44,258 nucleotides of DNA from Paraburkholderia guartelaensis (GCF_004353905.1 NZ_SMOD01000054.1:1-44258), one strand, 5' to 3'. Counted from the stretch's first letter, positions 35,179 to 43,640 are shown. Notes: generated from the letters alone by a model not told the origin. Made by a program: numbers and translations.

Positions 35179-36132
35179 TTAGGCGCCCTCACGCTTCTCG
35201 CGCAAAAAGTCGATGAACGCACGCAGCTTGGGCGGCAACTGCGCGCGCCCGGCCGTGTACAAATAGAACCCCGGAAACGACGCGCCCCACGGCTCGAGCA
35301 CAGGCACGAGCCGGCCCTCCTCCAGCGGCGCACGCACGTAATCTTCGATCACGTGCAGAAGACCCACGCCCTGCTCCGCCGCGCGCACCATCGTACGCAG
35401 ATCGTTCGTCACGAAGCGGCCCTCGGTGACCACGTCGAACACGCGCCCAGGATCACCCGGCTGCGCGAACTCCCAGCGGTAGACGCCGCCCGTCGCGAAG
35501 CGATAGTGCAGGCAATCATGCGCGGCCAGGTCGTCGGGGGTGACGGGCCACGCGTGGCGCTCGAAGTATTCCGGCGACCCCACCACGACGATGCGAATCG
35601 GCCCGCCGATCGGCACCGCCACCATGCCGGGCGCAACCGATTCGCCGAGGCGAATGCCTGCATCGAAGCCGTCGCCGACCAGATCGGCAAAACCATCGTC
35701 GAGCGCGAGTTCGAGCTTGATCTGCGGATAGCGCGTCATGAATTCCGCGAGGTGCGGCATGACGAGCAACTCGCTCGCCACGCGCGGCAGGTTGATCCGC
35801 AACGTGCCGGCCGGCGCGTCGCGCGAGGCGTCGAGCGCATCGAATGCCGCCTCGATCTGTGAGAGTGCGGGCTGAACGCGCGCGAGAAACTGCGCGCCCG
35901 CCTCGGTCAGCGCGACCCGGCGCGTCGTGCGATTGAAGAGCCTCACGCCGAGCTGCGCTTCGAGCGCACGCACGGTTTGCGAAAGCGCCGAAGTCGAGAA
36001 GCCCGAGGCGGAGGCCGCACGCGTGAAGCTGCCATGGCGTGCGACAGCAGCCACCGCCAGCAGCGCGGGCAGGCGTCCCGCCAGTCCCGACGCGGCGGGC
36101 GGCGCTAACGCTGGAGCGGAAACCGGGCCCAT
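35179..36132 (-). CDS. LysR-family transcriptional regulator
   Basis: The gene encodes 317 residues. The N-terminal helix-turn-helix is LLAVAAVARHGSFTRAASAS through TSALSQTVRALEAQLGVRLF (about 24-67), followed by the LysR substrate-binding domain. It is divergent from an aldo-keto reductase gene, the usual layout for a regulator and its target, with a perfect inverted repeat between them. GGAGA stands five bases before the ATG at 36132. The inducer is unknown. Confidence 0.92.
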   Translation of the reverse strand: MGPVSAPALAPPAASGLAGRLPALLAVAAVARHGSFTRAASASGFSTSALSQTVRALEAQLGVRLFNRTTRRVALTEAGAQFLARVQPALSQIEAAFDALDASRDAPAGTLRINLPRVASELLVMPHLAEFMTRYPQIKLELALDDGFADLVGDGFDAGIRLGESVAPGMVAVPIGGPIRIVVVGSPEYFERHAWPVTPDDLAAHDCLHYRFATGGVYRWEFAQPGDPGRVFDVVTEGRFVTNDLRTMVRAAEQGVGLLHVIEDYVRAPLEEGRLVPVLEPWGASFPGFYLYTAGRAQLPPKLRAFIDFLREKREGA

Positions 36133-36143
36133 GTCGTCTCCAT

Positions 36144-36162
36144 TGTGAAGCCTGACTTCACA
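36144..36162. promoter_or_regulatory. Probable LysR operator
   Basis: TGTGAAG-CCTGA-CTTCACA is a perfect 7-5-7 inverted repeat. It lies 11 bp upstream of the LysR start codon and about 90 bp upstream of the aldo-keto reductase, well placed for autoregulation and control of the divergent gene. Confidence 0.7.
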
Positions 36163-36249
36163 GTGCTTTCAGGTGAACCCGATTTTTCCACAAAAAGGAA
36201 TAGCGCAAGATGAGTTCGCGTTCGCCACTTACTCTTTGAGGAAACCGCC

Positions 36250-37368
36250 ATGAAACTCGACAGCTATACCCTGCTCGGCCGCTCGGGCCTGCGCGTCAGC
36301 CCCATCGCCCTCGGCACGATGACGTTCGGCACCGAATGGGGCTGGGGCGCCGACGAAGCCGCCGCACAGCGTCTCTTCGACCTCTATGTCGACGCAGGCG
36401 GCAATTTCATCGATACCGCCGATCTCTATACAGAAGGGACGAGCGAGACCTGGGTGGGCCGCTTCGCGGCGGCTCGAGGTCTGCGTGAGCGGCTCGTCAT
36501 CGCTACCAAGTATTCCTACAACGCCGAAGCGGGCAATCCGAACGCCGGCGGAAACCATCGCAAGAACCTGCTGCGTGCACTCGACGGCTCGCTCAAGCGC
36601 CTCGGCACCGACTACATCGATCTCTATTACCTGCACACGTGGGACCGCATGACGCCCGTCGACGAAGTGATGCGCGCAATGGACGACGCAGTGCGCGCGG
36701 GCAAGATCCGCTACGTGGGTCTCTCCGACGTGCCCGCCTGGTACGCAGGCCGCGCGCAGACGCTGGCCGACTGGCGCGGCTTCGAGCCGGTCGCGGCCAT
36801 GCAGCTCGAATACTCTCTGATCGAGCGCAACGCGGAACACGAATTCGCCGATCTCGCGACGCAACTCGGCATGGGGCTCGTGCCGTGGAGTCCGCTCGGC
36901 ATGGGCGTGCTGTCCGGGAAATATCGGCCGTCGCAGGCAAGCGAAGGCGTGAGCGGTGCCGGCCGCCTGCAGACGATGGGCGCCAAGCCGCCGCCCGGCT
37001 TCGACAAGCTCTCGGCGCGCAACTTCGCGATCGTCGCCGAGCTCGAGCGGGTCGCGCACGAGGCCAACCGGCCCATGGCGCAGGTTGCGTTGAACTGGCT
37101 CTATCAGAAGCGCGGCGTGGCGAGCATCATCGTGGGCGCGACCAGGTCAGAGCAACTCGAAGAGTCGCTGGGCGCGCTCGACTTCACGCTCGCACCCGAA
37201 CTGGTCGCGCGTCTCGATGCGGCCTCCGAGCCCGCACACCCGTTCCCGTACTACATGTTCGCGGACGTCCACCAGTCACGTATTCACGGCCAGGTGGACG
37301 TGCGCGCGACGCCCGCGAACCATGCTCACGTGCAGCGCGTGCCGGCGCCGCCGGAGGCGCAAACGTAA
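36250..37368 (+). CDS. Aldo-keto reductase
   Basis: The gene encodes 372 residues of an NADPH-dependent carbonyl reductase. The catalytic tetrad is seen as D55 and Y60 in FIDTADLYTEG, K87 in VIATKYSYN, and H129 in YYLHTWD. The cofactor-binding C-terminal part has VASIIVGATRSEQLEESLGA. The ~30-residue tail after the core domain (VDVRATPANHAHVQRVPAPP) is extra and has no obvious role. GAGGAAA precedes the ATG. The physiological substrate is unknown; the divergent LysR is the likely regulator. Confidence 0.92.
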   Translation: MKLDSYTLLGRSGLRVSPIALGTMTFGTEWGWGADEAAAQRLFDLYVDAGGNFIDTADLYTEGTSETWVGRFAAARGLRERLVIATKYSYNAEAGNPNAGGNHRKNLLRALDGSLKRLGTDYIDLYYLHTWDRMTPVDEVMRAMDDAVRAGKIRYVGLSDVPAWYAGRAQTLADWRGFEPVAAMQLEYSLIERNAEHEFADLATQLGMGLVPWSPLGMGVLSGKYRPSQASEGVSGAGRLQTMGAKPPPGFDKLSARNFAIVAELERVAHEANRPMAQVALNWLYQKRGVASIIVGATRSEQLEESLGALDFTLAPELVARLDAASEPAHPFPYYMFADVHQSRIHGQVDVRATPANHAHVQRVPAPPEAQT

Positions 37369-37920
37369 CGAATTATCGGAGTGCATCAATAGGCCGCGCC
37401 CGAATGCGCGGCCATTTACGCACGTTCGGTCATTAATCGCGGCCAAATGACGCGCAACAAAGTATTAATCGCCCAGTCGGATAGAAACGGTCGCTTACAT
37501 AGTTTTAATTCTTATTAACGTTTCGACGTCAACGGCTCAGCATAATCGACCGTTGTAGACAGATGGTGTATGCACGCCGAAGCCGGAGGGACCGGCCCGC
37601 ACTTGCGGCGCCGCGCAATACGAACGCGGCAAGACGGCAGGACCCGCGCGGTGCTCAGAGCCGCGGGAAGCGCGTTCGAGGCGTTGTGCGAGTGCAGCAG
37701 ATGCTGCGCGGGAGAGTTGGGAGAAACGTGGAACGTGCGCGATTCACGCAGCATGCGGCAGTGCGAAGGACATCTCAACAATTATATTCCCGCGCCGTTA
37801 ATCAGTTGTATCGCTGTGCGAAGAAAGCAACACGCGTGCGAGAAAAGCACTGTTACCGTAAGCGGGACTAGCGCAGTAGAAGTACCGAGCCGGATAATCG
37901 GCTTACATAGGAGAAAGATC
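37369..37920. other. Long intergenic region upstream of a 49-aa gene
   Basis: The region contains GGCCGCGC-CCGAAT-GCGCGGCC (37392-37413), a perfect 8-bp hairpin 24 bp after the aldo-keto reductase stop that could act as a terminator though its T-run is weak. An AT-rich tract follows (about 37425-37560) in which ATTAATCGC occurs twice. GAGCCG-GATAAT-CGGCTT lies just before the ribosome-binding site of the small gene. Open frames here show no coding character; an sRNA or long leader is possible but unsupported. Confidence 0.35.
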
Positions 37921-38070
37921 ATGGACGCCAAACCGCCAAGGATTCCGACCCCGGACCAAGTCTTCAGCCCGGATCCGGAACCGGTGGCCGTTGAGTTTCT
38001 CGGCGACGAATTGCCCGCTCACGTGCGCGCATTTCTCGACGAGCAACGCAAGGCACACGAACAGAAGTGA
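37921..38070 (+). CDS. Small hypothetical protein (49 aa)
   Basis: The ATG at 37921 has a strong AGGAG nine bases upstream. The product begins MDAKPPRIPTPDQVFSPDPE and ends with LPAHVRAFLDEQRKAHEQK: a proline-rich acidic N-terminus, then a charged amphipathic helix. There are no cysteines, membrane spans or signal peptide, so it is probably a cytosolic small protein. The longer in-frame extension to 37570 is rejected because the good ribosome-binding site and coding character start only here. GACACGCG...CGCGTGTC (38134-38162) downstream may be its terminator. The family is not recognised. Confidence 0.65.
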   Translation: MDAKPPRIPTPDQVFSPDPEPVAVEFLGDELPAHVRAFLDEQRKAHEQK

Positions 38071-38334
38071 CGGGGAAACGCACACGTTCGCGCTCGTGCG
38101 CTCACGCACGCTGCAGACGTTCGTGTGCCAAAAGACACGCGTAGTTCGGGGACGCGCGTGTCGTGCTGCGCGCGCAGTTTTGCGCCGTAGCAGCTAGCAC
38201 CCGGCGCGCTCGATCGCGGGCGCGCCTTGATGTGACCATCTCGTTCGACCTCAGCGGCGTTAGACGCAAGCGCACCATGCGCACCATAACCGGCTATGCT
38301 TCGGTTTTTATTGCCGGCGTCTCTCTTCCCCTCG

Positions 38335-38925
38335 ATGACATTGCTGACCCGTGTGAGCGCGCGTTGCGCTGCTGCGCTGCTCTTCGCCCTGCCGATCGCA
38401 TCCGTCCACGCCGACGGTGACGACACCGCCCTGACCAACCTCGTCGCGCTCGTTTCACAGCGGCTGGCGCTAGCCGAGCCGGTCGCGCACTGGAAATGGC
38501 AGCATCACAAGCCGATCACCGATACGCCTCGTGAAGACGCCCTGCTCGCCGATGTGCAAAAGCGCGCCACGGTAGCCGGCGTCGATCCCGCGTTTGCGCG
38601 CGCGTTTTTCCGCGATCAGATCGATGCCAGCACGCAAGTGCAGCAGTCGCTGTTCGACACATGGCGTGCCTCCCAGGCACCCAGCGACCCAGCACCGGAT
38701 CTCGCCACGGCGACGCGGCCACAACTCGACAGACTCACCGGACAATTGATCGGTGCGCTCGCTCGCGTGCAACCCCTGCGCGGCGCGCCGGATTGCCCGG
38801 CGCGTGTCGCAAGAACAGTGGCGAACTGGAAGGAGCTCACGCGATACGACTCCGCGCGCACGAATGCGATGAACCAGGCGCTGGAGCATGTGTGCGAATC
38901 GGGCGGCGTAGGCGGAACCGCCTAA
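38335..38925 (+). CDS. Secreted chorismate mutase (AroQ-gamma type)
   Basis: The gene encodes 196 residues. A signal peptide (TRVSARCAAALLFALPIASV, cleaved after VHA) precedes an all-helical AroQ domain with VSQRLALAEPVAHWKWQHHK; R43 and K54 fit the substrate-binding residues of exported chorismate mutases. Two cysteines in APDCPARV and EHVCESG could form the disulfide seen in the gamma class. It converts chorismate to prephenate, here in the periplasm. The start is uncertain: ATG 38335 gives a compact signal peptide, ATG 38296 a longer one, and neither has a clear ribosome-binding site. It converges with the exonuclease gene, with a 6-bp gap. Confidence 0.82.
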   Translation: MTLLTRVSARCAAALLFALPIASVHADGDDTALTNLVALVSQRLALAEPVAHWKWQHHKPITDTPREDALLADVQKRATVAGVDPAFARAFFRDQIDASTQVQQSLFDTWRASQAPSDPAPDLATATRPQLDRLTGQLIGALARVQPLRGAPDCPARVARTVANWKELTRYDSARTNAMNQALEHVCESGGVGGTA

Positions 38926-38931
38926 ACGCTG

Positions 38932-40098
38932 TTATGCCGCGCTCGTGAGGCCGTCAGCCTCGGAAGCCTGCAGCACCTGCACGCGCAGGCCGCGTTCGAA
39001 GTGCGTCTGCAGGATGCGCCAGGTCGCAAGCTCGAATACCCGCTCGGCGCTGTGGTCCACCAGCGCCCCGGCCTCGGCCGTGCTGGGAAAGGCGCCCATA
39101 TAGCACCAGCGATCGATCAGGTGATAAACGTCAGCGCCGTTCGTCGAGTCCTGCTCGAGTACGACGACTGCGCCGCCGAATGGCCAGGGCGCCGCCCCGA
39201 GATCGGCGGGGTCGCGCTTCGACACACGCGGCACACGGTTGAACGAAGGCTTGAGCATTGCGATCCATTGCGCTTCGACGAGGAGCGCACCAAGTTCGCC
39301 GCCTGTCGCACGCCACTCGACGCGACGGACCTGTTGCGCCATCCGTTGTTCGCGCGACGAGCGCCGCTCACCTGAAAGATGCGCGCGCACGCGCTGGCGC
39401 ACCCGCACGCTGCGCCCCACGTAGAGCGGAACGTCGTTCTCGCCATAGAACGCATAAACGCCGTGACCTGCCGGCGCCGTATCGATTAGTTCGTCGGTGA
39501 TGTCGCCGGCCAGTACATGACGGCGCGTCGTGCGCTCGATCTGCGACGCCAGCGCTTCTCCCGGCACCAGCGCCGGCAGGCGTTGCCAGAACTGCCAGAG
39601 GAGATCGGCGTCGGCGAGCGCGCGGTGGCGATCCGACGGCACGAGCGCGTGGCGTTCGACCAGCGCGTCGAGCCCGTGGCGCTTCTCACCCGGAAAAAGC
39701 GCCCGCGACAGTCGCACGGTGCACAGCACATCGGGATTGAAGGAATAACCGGCACGCTCGAACTCTGCGCGCAGAAAGCCGCGATCGAAGGCCGCGTTGT
39801 GCGCGACGAAGAGCTTGCCGGCGAGCCGCTCATGGAGTTGCGCGGCAATGTCGGCGAAGCGCGGCGCGCCGCGCACCATCTGGTCCGTAATGCCGGTCAA
39901 CTGCTGGATAAAGGGCGGGATTGGCTGACCAGGATCGACGAGGGTGCTCCAGCGTGTCACCTGCCCTTGTGCCACCTCCACGACGCCAACTTCGGTAATC
40001 CGGTGCTCGCCTACCGAACCGCCGGTCGTCTCGAGGTCCACGAAGACGATGGGAAGGTCGCCGGCGGGCTGTGCGGCGCTCAAGGAGGATTCAAACAT
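38932..40098 (-). CDS. DnaQ-like DEDDh exonuclease fused to GIY-YIG endonuclease domain
   Basis: The gene encodes 388 residues. The N-terminal exonuclease has motifs I (FVDLETTG, D21/E23), II (HNAAFDRGFL, D105) and III (HRALADADLL, H158/D163). From about 210 a GIY-YIG nuclease follows: GVYAFYGENDVPLYVGRS, conserved R234, then GGELGALLVEAQWIAMLKPS with E275 and N287. The same fusion of a 3'-5' exonuclease with a UvrC/Cho-like nuclease is known in bacteria, and a DNA-repair role is inferred. The C-terminal ~100 residues resemble no motif I know. No strong ribosome-binding site precedes the ATG at 40098. Confidence 0.88.
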   Translation of the reverse strand: MFESSLSAAQPAGDLPIVFVDLETTGGSVGEHRITEVGVVEVAQGQVTRWSTLVDPGQPIPPFIQQLTGITDQMVRGAPRFADIAAQLHERLAGKLFVAHNAAFDRGFLRAEFERAGYSFNPDVLCTVRLSRALFPGEKRHGLDALVERHALVPSDRHRALADADLLWQFWQRLPALVPGEALASQIERTTRRHVLAGDITDELIDTAPAGHGVYAFYGENDVPLYVGRSVRVRQRVRAHLSGERRSSREQRMAQQVRRVEWRATGGELGALLVEAQWIAMLKPSFNRVPRVSKRDPADLGAAPWPFGGAVVVLEQDSTNGADVYHLIDRWCYMGAFPSTAEAGALVDHSAERVFELATWRILQTHFERGLRVQVLQASEADGLTSAA

Positions 40099-40200
40099 GG
40101 GGAAAACGAGAGGGGAAATGGAAAACGGCCCAAGTATGCACCGTTTGGACGCCGCGCGCCGACGGTTCTGGTGGTCTAAGTGCGACTTTTGGCTTTTAGT

Positions 40201-40247
40201 GAAAACCCGAATCGGGAGAATCGCGAATTCCCAGGGTTTTCCCGATT
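40201..40247. repeat. Interlocked inverted repeats upstream of the exonuclease gene
   Basis: GAAAACCC (40201-40208) pairs with GGGTTTTC (40234-40241), and AATCGGGA (40210-40217) pairs with TCCCGATT (40240-40247). The two perfect 8-bp pairs overlap by two bases on the right, so they are alternatives or form a pseudoknot-like arrangement. They lie about 100 bp upstream of the exonuclease start, where its promoter would be. Confidence 0.5.
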
Positions 40248-40300
40248 AATTCCATGAATAAAAAAGACTACTCAAATTACCTGGATATCAATATGCCAAA

Positions 40301-40330
40301 AATAAAAAAGCCCCGGGGTTTGCCCGGGGC
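40301..40330 (-). terminator. Intrinsic terminator of the cold-shock gene
   Basis: GCCCCGGG-type arms around TTTG (about 40310-40330) are preceded by AATAAAAAA on the plus strand, giving a U-run on the minus strand. It lies 46 bp past the cold-shock gene stop. Confidence 0.88.
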
Positions 40331-40376
40331 CTAGTGATGCATGAGCGCTCGCGCAGCGAGCGCTCGCACGCTGTAC

Positions 40377-40580
40377 TTACAGCGGCTGGATGTTCGCGGC
40401 CTGCTTGCCCTTCGGACCGACCTTGACGTCGAACGACACACGCTGGTTCTCCTTCAACGACTTGAAGCCGTCGGCACGGATTTCCGAGAAGTGCGCGAAC
40501 AGATCGTCGCCGCCGGCGTCAGACGTGATGAAGCCAAAGCCCTTCGCATCATTGAACCATTTGACGATACCGGTTTCCAT
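40377..40580 (-). CDS. Cold-shock protein, CspA family
   Basis: The gene encodes 67 residues of a single OB-fold nucleic-acid-binding protein, METGIVKWFNDAKGFGFITS, with RNP1 KGFGFI and RNP2 DLFAHF. It acts as an RNA chaperone or antiterminator. GAGGGAAA lies upstream of the ATG. A good sigma-70 promoter at 40710-40739 predicts a leader of roughly 120 nt, typical of cspA-type genes whose leader folding is temperature-dependent. Several paralogues usually exist per genome, so I give no specific letter. Confidence 0.96.
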   Translation of the reverse strand: METGIVKWFNDAKGFGFITSDAGGDDLFAHFSEIRADGFKSLKENQRVSFDVKVGPKGKQAANIQPL

Positions 40581-40709
40581 GTTTCAGTTTCCCTCGAGAT
40601 TTTAATGACGCGGGCAATAACCCTCACGCCGTATCCAGCCAATTCCCGCCGTCCCGCTTCGGCACATTCCAGATTTTGAAATTGCAGCAGAACGAAAATC
40701 AGCTTTGCC

Positions 40710-40739
40710 GTTATACGGGGAACGTCAATCGCCAGTCAA
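40710..40739 (-). promoter_or_regulatory. Sigma-70 promoter of the cold-shock gene
   Basis: On the minus strand, TTGACT (40739-40734) and TATAAC (40715-40710) are separated by 18 bp. Transcription would start near 40703, giving a leader of about 120 nt before the ATG at 40580. The surrounding DNA (40680-40990) is distinctly AT-richer than the rest of the window. Confidence 0.7.
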
Positions 40740-40993
40740 GCGAATTTTTTATAACAGCTTTCCCGATTCAGCAATAAAAGCGGTACGCATCAAAAAGCCG
40801 CAAGAAAACCGTATGCCATCCGAATGAATATATAAAACTACGTCGTTTTTACCCGATTATCTCGCTCGCGCCATTTCTACCGGGAAGTTTTCCCGAAGTG
40901 TAACAATTCGTGTCAAACGTAAGTGTTTCTCCCGGTTGTTCGAGTAATACATTCAATTCATGATCCATATTGTTAGCGGCATCGGAGGTCATC

Positions 40994-41194
40994 ATGCTGA
41001 CAACTCTGCGGCGATGGATTCACTGGCTCGTACAAACGGACGGGATTGCGCCAACGGCTGAAGAAGTCGAAACCTATGGCGCATGGCACGGGGACCACTG
41101 GCACAACCTGCTGTGTTCCCCTATGGACGCAAGGCACTACGTAATGGAAGACTGGAGCCTTCAGCCAGAACCGCCGCAAGCGGGCACCCAGTAA
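40994..41194 (+). CDS. Small hypothetical protein (66 aa)
   Basis: The start at 40994 is set by GGAGG six bases upstream. The product begins MLTTLRRWIHWLVQTDGIAP and is rich in aromatic and acidic residues (YGAWHGDHWHNLL); five Trp in 66 residues is high. A short N-terminal amphipathic or hydrophobic helix is present but no clear membrane span. It is divergent from the cold-shock gene across an AT-rich regulatory region. I do not recognise the family. A hairpin GCGCGGC-TGAAAA-GGCCGCGC follows the stop at about 41235-41256. Confidence 0.6.
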   Translation: MLTTLRRWIHWLVQTDGIAPTAEEVETYGAWHGDHWHNLLCSPMDARHYVMEDWSLQPEPPQAGTQ

Positions 41195-41729
41195 GGTACG
41201 CGTAGCGCGCGTGGCTGAAGACAGGCAAAAAAAAGCGCGGCTGAAAAGGCCGCGCCGACAAAGGTTTGGAGATCTTTTTCGTCAACGAAAAAGTCTGCTT
41301 CGAAAAGCAGCGATTGAAGTATAGCCGGACCCAGGTCTCGCGATTAAGTATACGGCGCACAATCATCTGTTACGCTGCGCGCAATAATCAGTTGAAATCG
41401 TTTTAGGCCGTTTTTCGCAACCGATTGTTGTAGCGATCGCACAACGCTCGATCGGTTGACAGTTTCCTCCCCCTCCCGAGAAATCCGCTCAAAGCCTTTA
41501 CCAGCAGGGCTTAAGACGAGCGAGATAATCATTTCCGATAGCGCAATACTTTATTGCGGAATTCGGAATACCCCCTCTTCGAGCACCCTCTCTACACTCT
41601 GCCTGTCTGGAAACCGTCTCGGACCGATTAATTCGTACCACGCGAACTTTGCCTCTCGCTGCGCTTCGCATGGTCGGTTTCCCAAACAGGGTTCAACGAA
41701 ACCCACCTCTGTTCTCGGAGTTTACAAAG
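41195..41729. other. Long non-coding region upstream of the porin gene
   Basis: Structures seen are GCGCGGC...GCCGCGC with an A-run on its left (41227-41256, a terminator in the minus direction), CTTTTTCG-TCAA-CGAAAAAG (41274-41293) and CGCAATA-CTT-TATTGCG (41542-41558). TTGACA at 41456-41461 is a consensus -35 but the matching -10 (AGAAAT, 41479-41484) is poor. The porin mRNA may have a leader of 200 nt or more. I see no gene. Confidence 0.4.
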
Positions 41730-42881
41730 ATGAAAAAGACTCTCATGGTCGCCGCCCTGACGGGCGTTTTTGCAACGGCTGCACACGCGCAAAGCAGCGT
41801 TACGCTGTACGGCCTGATCGACGCAGGCATCACCTACGCAAACAACTCCGGCGGCCACAGCCTCTGGAAGGCATCGAGCGGCACCGTCAACGGCAGCCGT
41901 TGGGGCCTGCGTGGCGCTGAAGACCTCGGTGGCGGTCTGAAGGCTATCTTCACGTTGGAAAACGGCTTCAACATCCAGAACGGTACGCTGGGTCAGTCGA
42001 GCCGCATGTTCGGCCGTCAAGCGTTCGTCGGTCTGGCAAGCGACCAGTACGGCGCGGTCACCCTCGGTCGCCAGTACGACTCCGTGGTCGACTACCTCGC
42101 ACCGCTGTCGAACACCGGCACGCAATACGGTGGCACGATCGCAGCCCACCCGTATGACAACGACAATCTGAACAACTCGGTCCGTTTCAACAACACGATC
42201 AAGTATTCGAGCGTCAACTACGCTGGCTTCAAGTTCGGCGGCACGTACTCGTTCTCGAACAGCACCGAATTCGCGAACAACCGCGCGTACAGCTTCGGCG
42301 CGACGTATAACTACGCCGGCCTGAACGTTGCTGCTGCTTACCTGCACGCAAACAACGACATCAACAACCAGCAGTTCAACTCGTCGTCGTTCTCGGGCGC
42401 ACAGGCAGGCGACTACACGTTCGGCGCAGGCCGCCAAAGCACGTTCGGCGGCGGCGTGAACTACACGTTCGGCCCGGCAACGGCAGGCTTCGTCTACACG
42501 CAGACGCAACTGGGCAACGCGATCAACATTTCGCCGGCGCAGTCGGGTACGTCTAAGGGCATCTCCCTGGGCGGCAACAGCGCACGCTTCCAGAACTTCG
42601 AAGGCAACATCCGTTACGCTCTGACCCCGGCCCTGAGCCTGGCTGGCGCGTACACGTACACCCGTGCGAACTTCGGCGGCGGCGTGAACCCGAACTACAA
42701 CACGGTCGCACTGCAGTCGGACTACGCACTGTCGAAGCGCACCGACGTCTACCTGCAAGGCGACTGGCAGCACGTGTCGTCGAACCAGGACGGTATCGGC
42801 GCGTACCTGAACGGTCTGGGTTCGGCTTCGACCCGTCAAGACCAGGTTGCTGTGACGGTTGGTATGCGTCACCGCTTCTAA
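41730..42881 (+). CDS. Outer-membrane porin (Gram-negative porin, OmpC-like)
   Basis: The gene encodes 383 residues. A signal peptide, MKKTLMVAALTGVFATAAHA, is cleaved before QSSVTLYGLIDAGITY, the standard opening of betaproteobacterial trimeric porins. The GSRWGLRGAEDLGGGLKAIF block and the C-terminal VAVTVGMRHRF ending in Phe (the BAM-recognition signal) confirm a 16-strand beta-barrel. GGAG lies nine bases before the ATG. The codon usage is less GC-biased than its neighbours (many AAC, GGT, CGT codons), as expected for a very highly expressed gene. Confidence 0.96.
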   Translation: MKKTLMVAALTGVFATAAHAQSSVTLYGLIDAGITYANNSGGHSLWKASSGTVNGSRWGLRGAEDLGGGLKAIFTLENGFNIQNGTLGQSSRMFGRQAFVGLASDQYGAVTLGRQYDSVVDYLAPLSNTGTQYGGTIAAHPYDNDNLNNSVRFNNTIKYSSVNYAGFKFGGTYSFSNSTEFANNRAYSFGATYNYAGLNVAAAYLHANNDINNQQFNSSSFSGAQAGDYTFGAGRQSTFGGGVNYTFGPATAGFVYTQTQLGNAINISPAQSGTSKGISLGGNSARFQNFEGNIRYALTPALSLAGAYTYTRANFGGGVNPNYNTVALQSDYALSKRTDVYLQGDWQHVSSNQDGIGAYLNGLGSASTRQDQVAVTVGMRHRF

Positions 42882-42920
42882 GCAGCACGCTGCTGGCCGC
42901 CTCGGCCAGCACTGCAGCTG

Positions 42921-42948
42921 AAAAAGGCACCCTCGGGTGCCTTTTTTT
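42921..42948 (+). terminator. Intrinsic terminator after the porin gene
   Basis: AAAAAGGCACCC-TC-GGGTGCCTTTTTTT is a perfect hairpin with a U-run. It is symmetrical and can also stop the converging greB transcript. Confidence 0.93.
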
Positions 42949-42970
42949 ATTTCTGCGACAACGGATGCAC

Positions 42971-43531
42971 TCAGGCGCGCGGCGGATAACGCACTTCCAG
43001 GACGTCGATCGGCTCCGGCCCCGCCGGCGTGTACAGCGTGACCTGATCGCCGATCTTCGCCTTCAGCAGCGCCCGCGCGATGGGTGAAACCCAGCTCACG
43101 TGGCCGCGGTCGAGATCGACCTCGTCGATGCCGACGATCGTGATCGTATGCGCCTCGCCGTCCTCGGTGCCGTACTCGACCGTTGCGCCGAAGAACACCT
43201 GGTCGACGCTCTCCTGCCGGCTGCTGTCCACGACTTCGGCCAGATCCAGCCGCTTCGTGAGGAAGCGGATACGCCGGTCGATTTCGCGCAGCCGTCGCTT
43301 GCCGTAGATGTAATCGCCGTTTTCGGAACGGTCGCCGTTCGATGCGGCCCACGAGACGAGCTTGACCACTTCCGGCCGCTCTTCGTCTATCAGGTGCAGC
43401 AATTCGCTGCGCATGCGCTCGTAGCCAGCGGGTGTGATGTAGTTCTTGGCGCCGGCGGGAATTTCCGGCTGACCGGCTTCGAGATCGTCGTCGTCGTTGT
43501 CGGTCGATTCTTTGACAAAGGCCTTGTTCAT
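42971..43531 (-). CDS. greB: Transcription elongation factor GreB
   Basis: The gene encodes 186 residues. GreB rescues backtracked RNA polymerase by stimulating transcript cleavage. The N-terminal coiled coil contains NGDRSENGDYIYGKRRLREI with the acidic tip residues (D and E) that reach the polymerase active site; the C-terminal FKBP-like domain ends ...YTPAGPEPIDVLEVRY. An extra acidic N-terminal segment (STDNDDDDLEAGQPEIPAG) precedes the core. The ATG at 43531 is preferred for the conserved MNKAFVKES opening; ATG 43564 would add 11 residues. Neither has a strong ribosome-binding site. Confidence 0.92.
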   Translation of the reverse strand: MNKAFVKESTDNDDDDLEAGQPEIPAGAKNYITPAGYERMRSELLHLIDEERPEVVKLVSWAASNGDRSENGDYIYGKRRLREIDRRIRFLTKRLDLAEVVDSSRQESVDQVFFGATVEYGTEDGEAHTITIVGIDEVDLDRGHVSWVSPIARALLKAKIGDQVTLYTPAGPEPIDVLEVRYPPRA

Positions 43532-43640
43532 GATGGGATCACTGCGGTACGGGTACTGATTCATTCACGACTATCAGCGTACACGAACCTCGCCGCAAGA
43601 CAAATCACGATAAGGGCCTTCCCTTTTTTCGAAGGCCTGC

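Noticed and set aside
37570..37920. N-terminal extension of the 49-residue protein, or a separate small gene at 37563-37871
   Set aside because: The strong ribosome-binding site lies directly before 37921, and the upstream frames are Arg-rich with no coding signature.
41456..41484. Porin promoter TTGACA...AGAAAT
   Set aside because: The -35 is perfect but the -10 is poor and lies about 245 bp from the start codon, so I mention it only within the intergenic entry.
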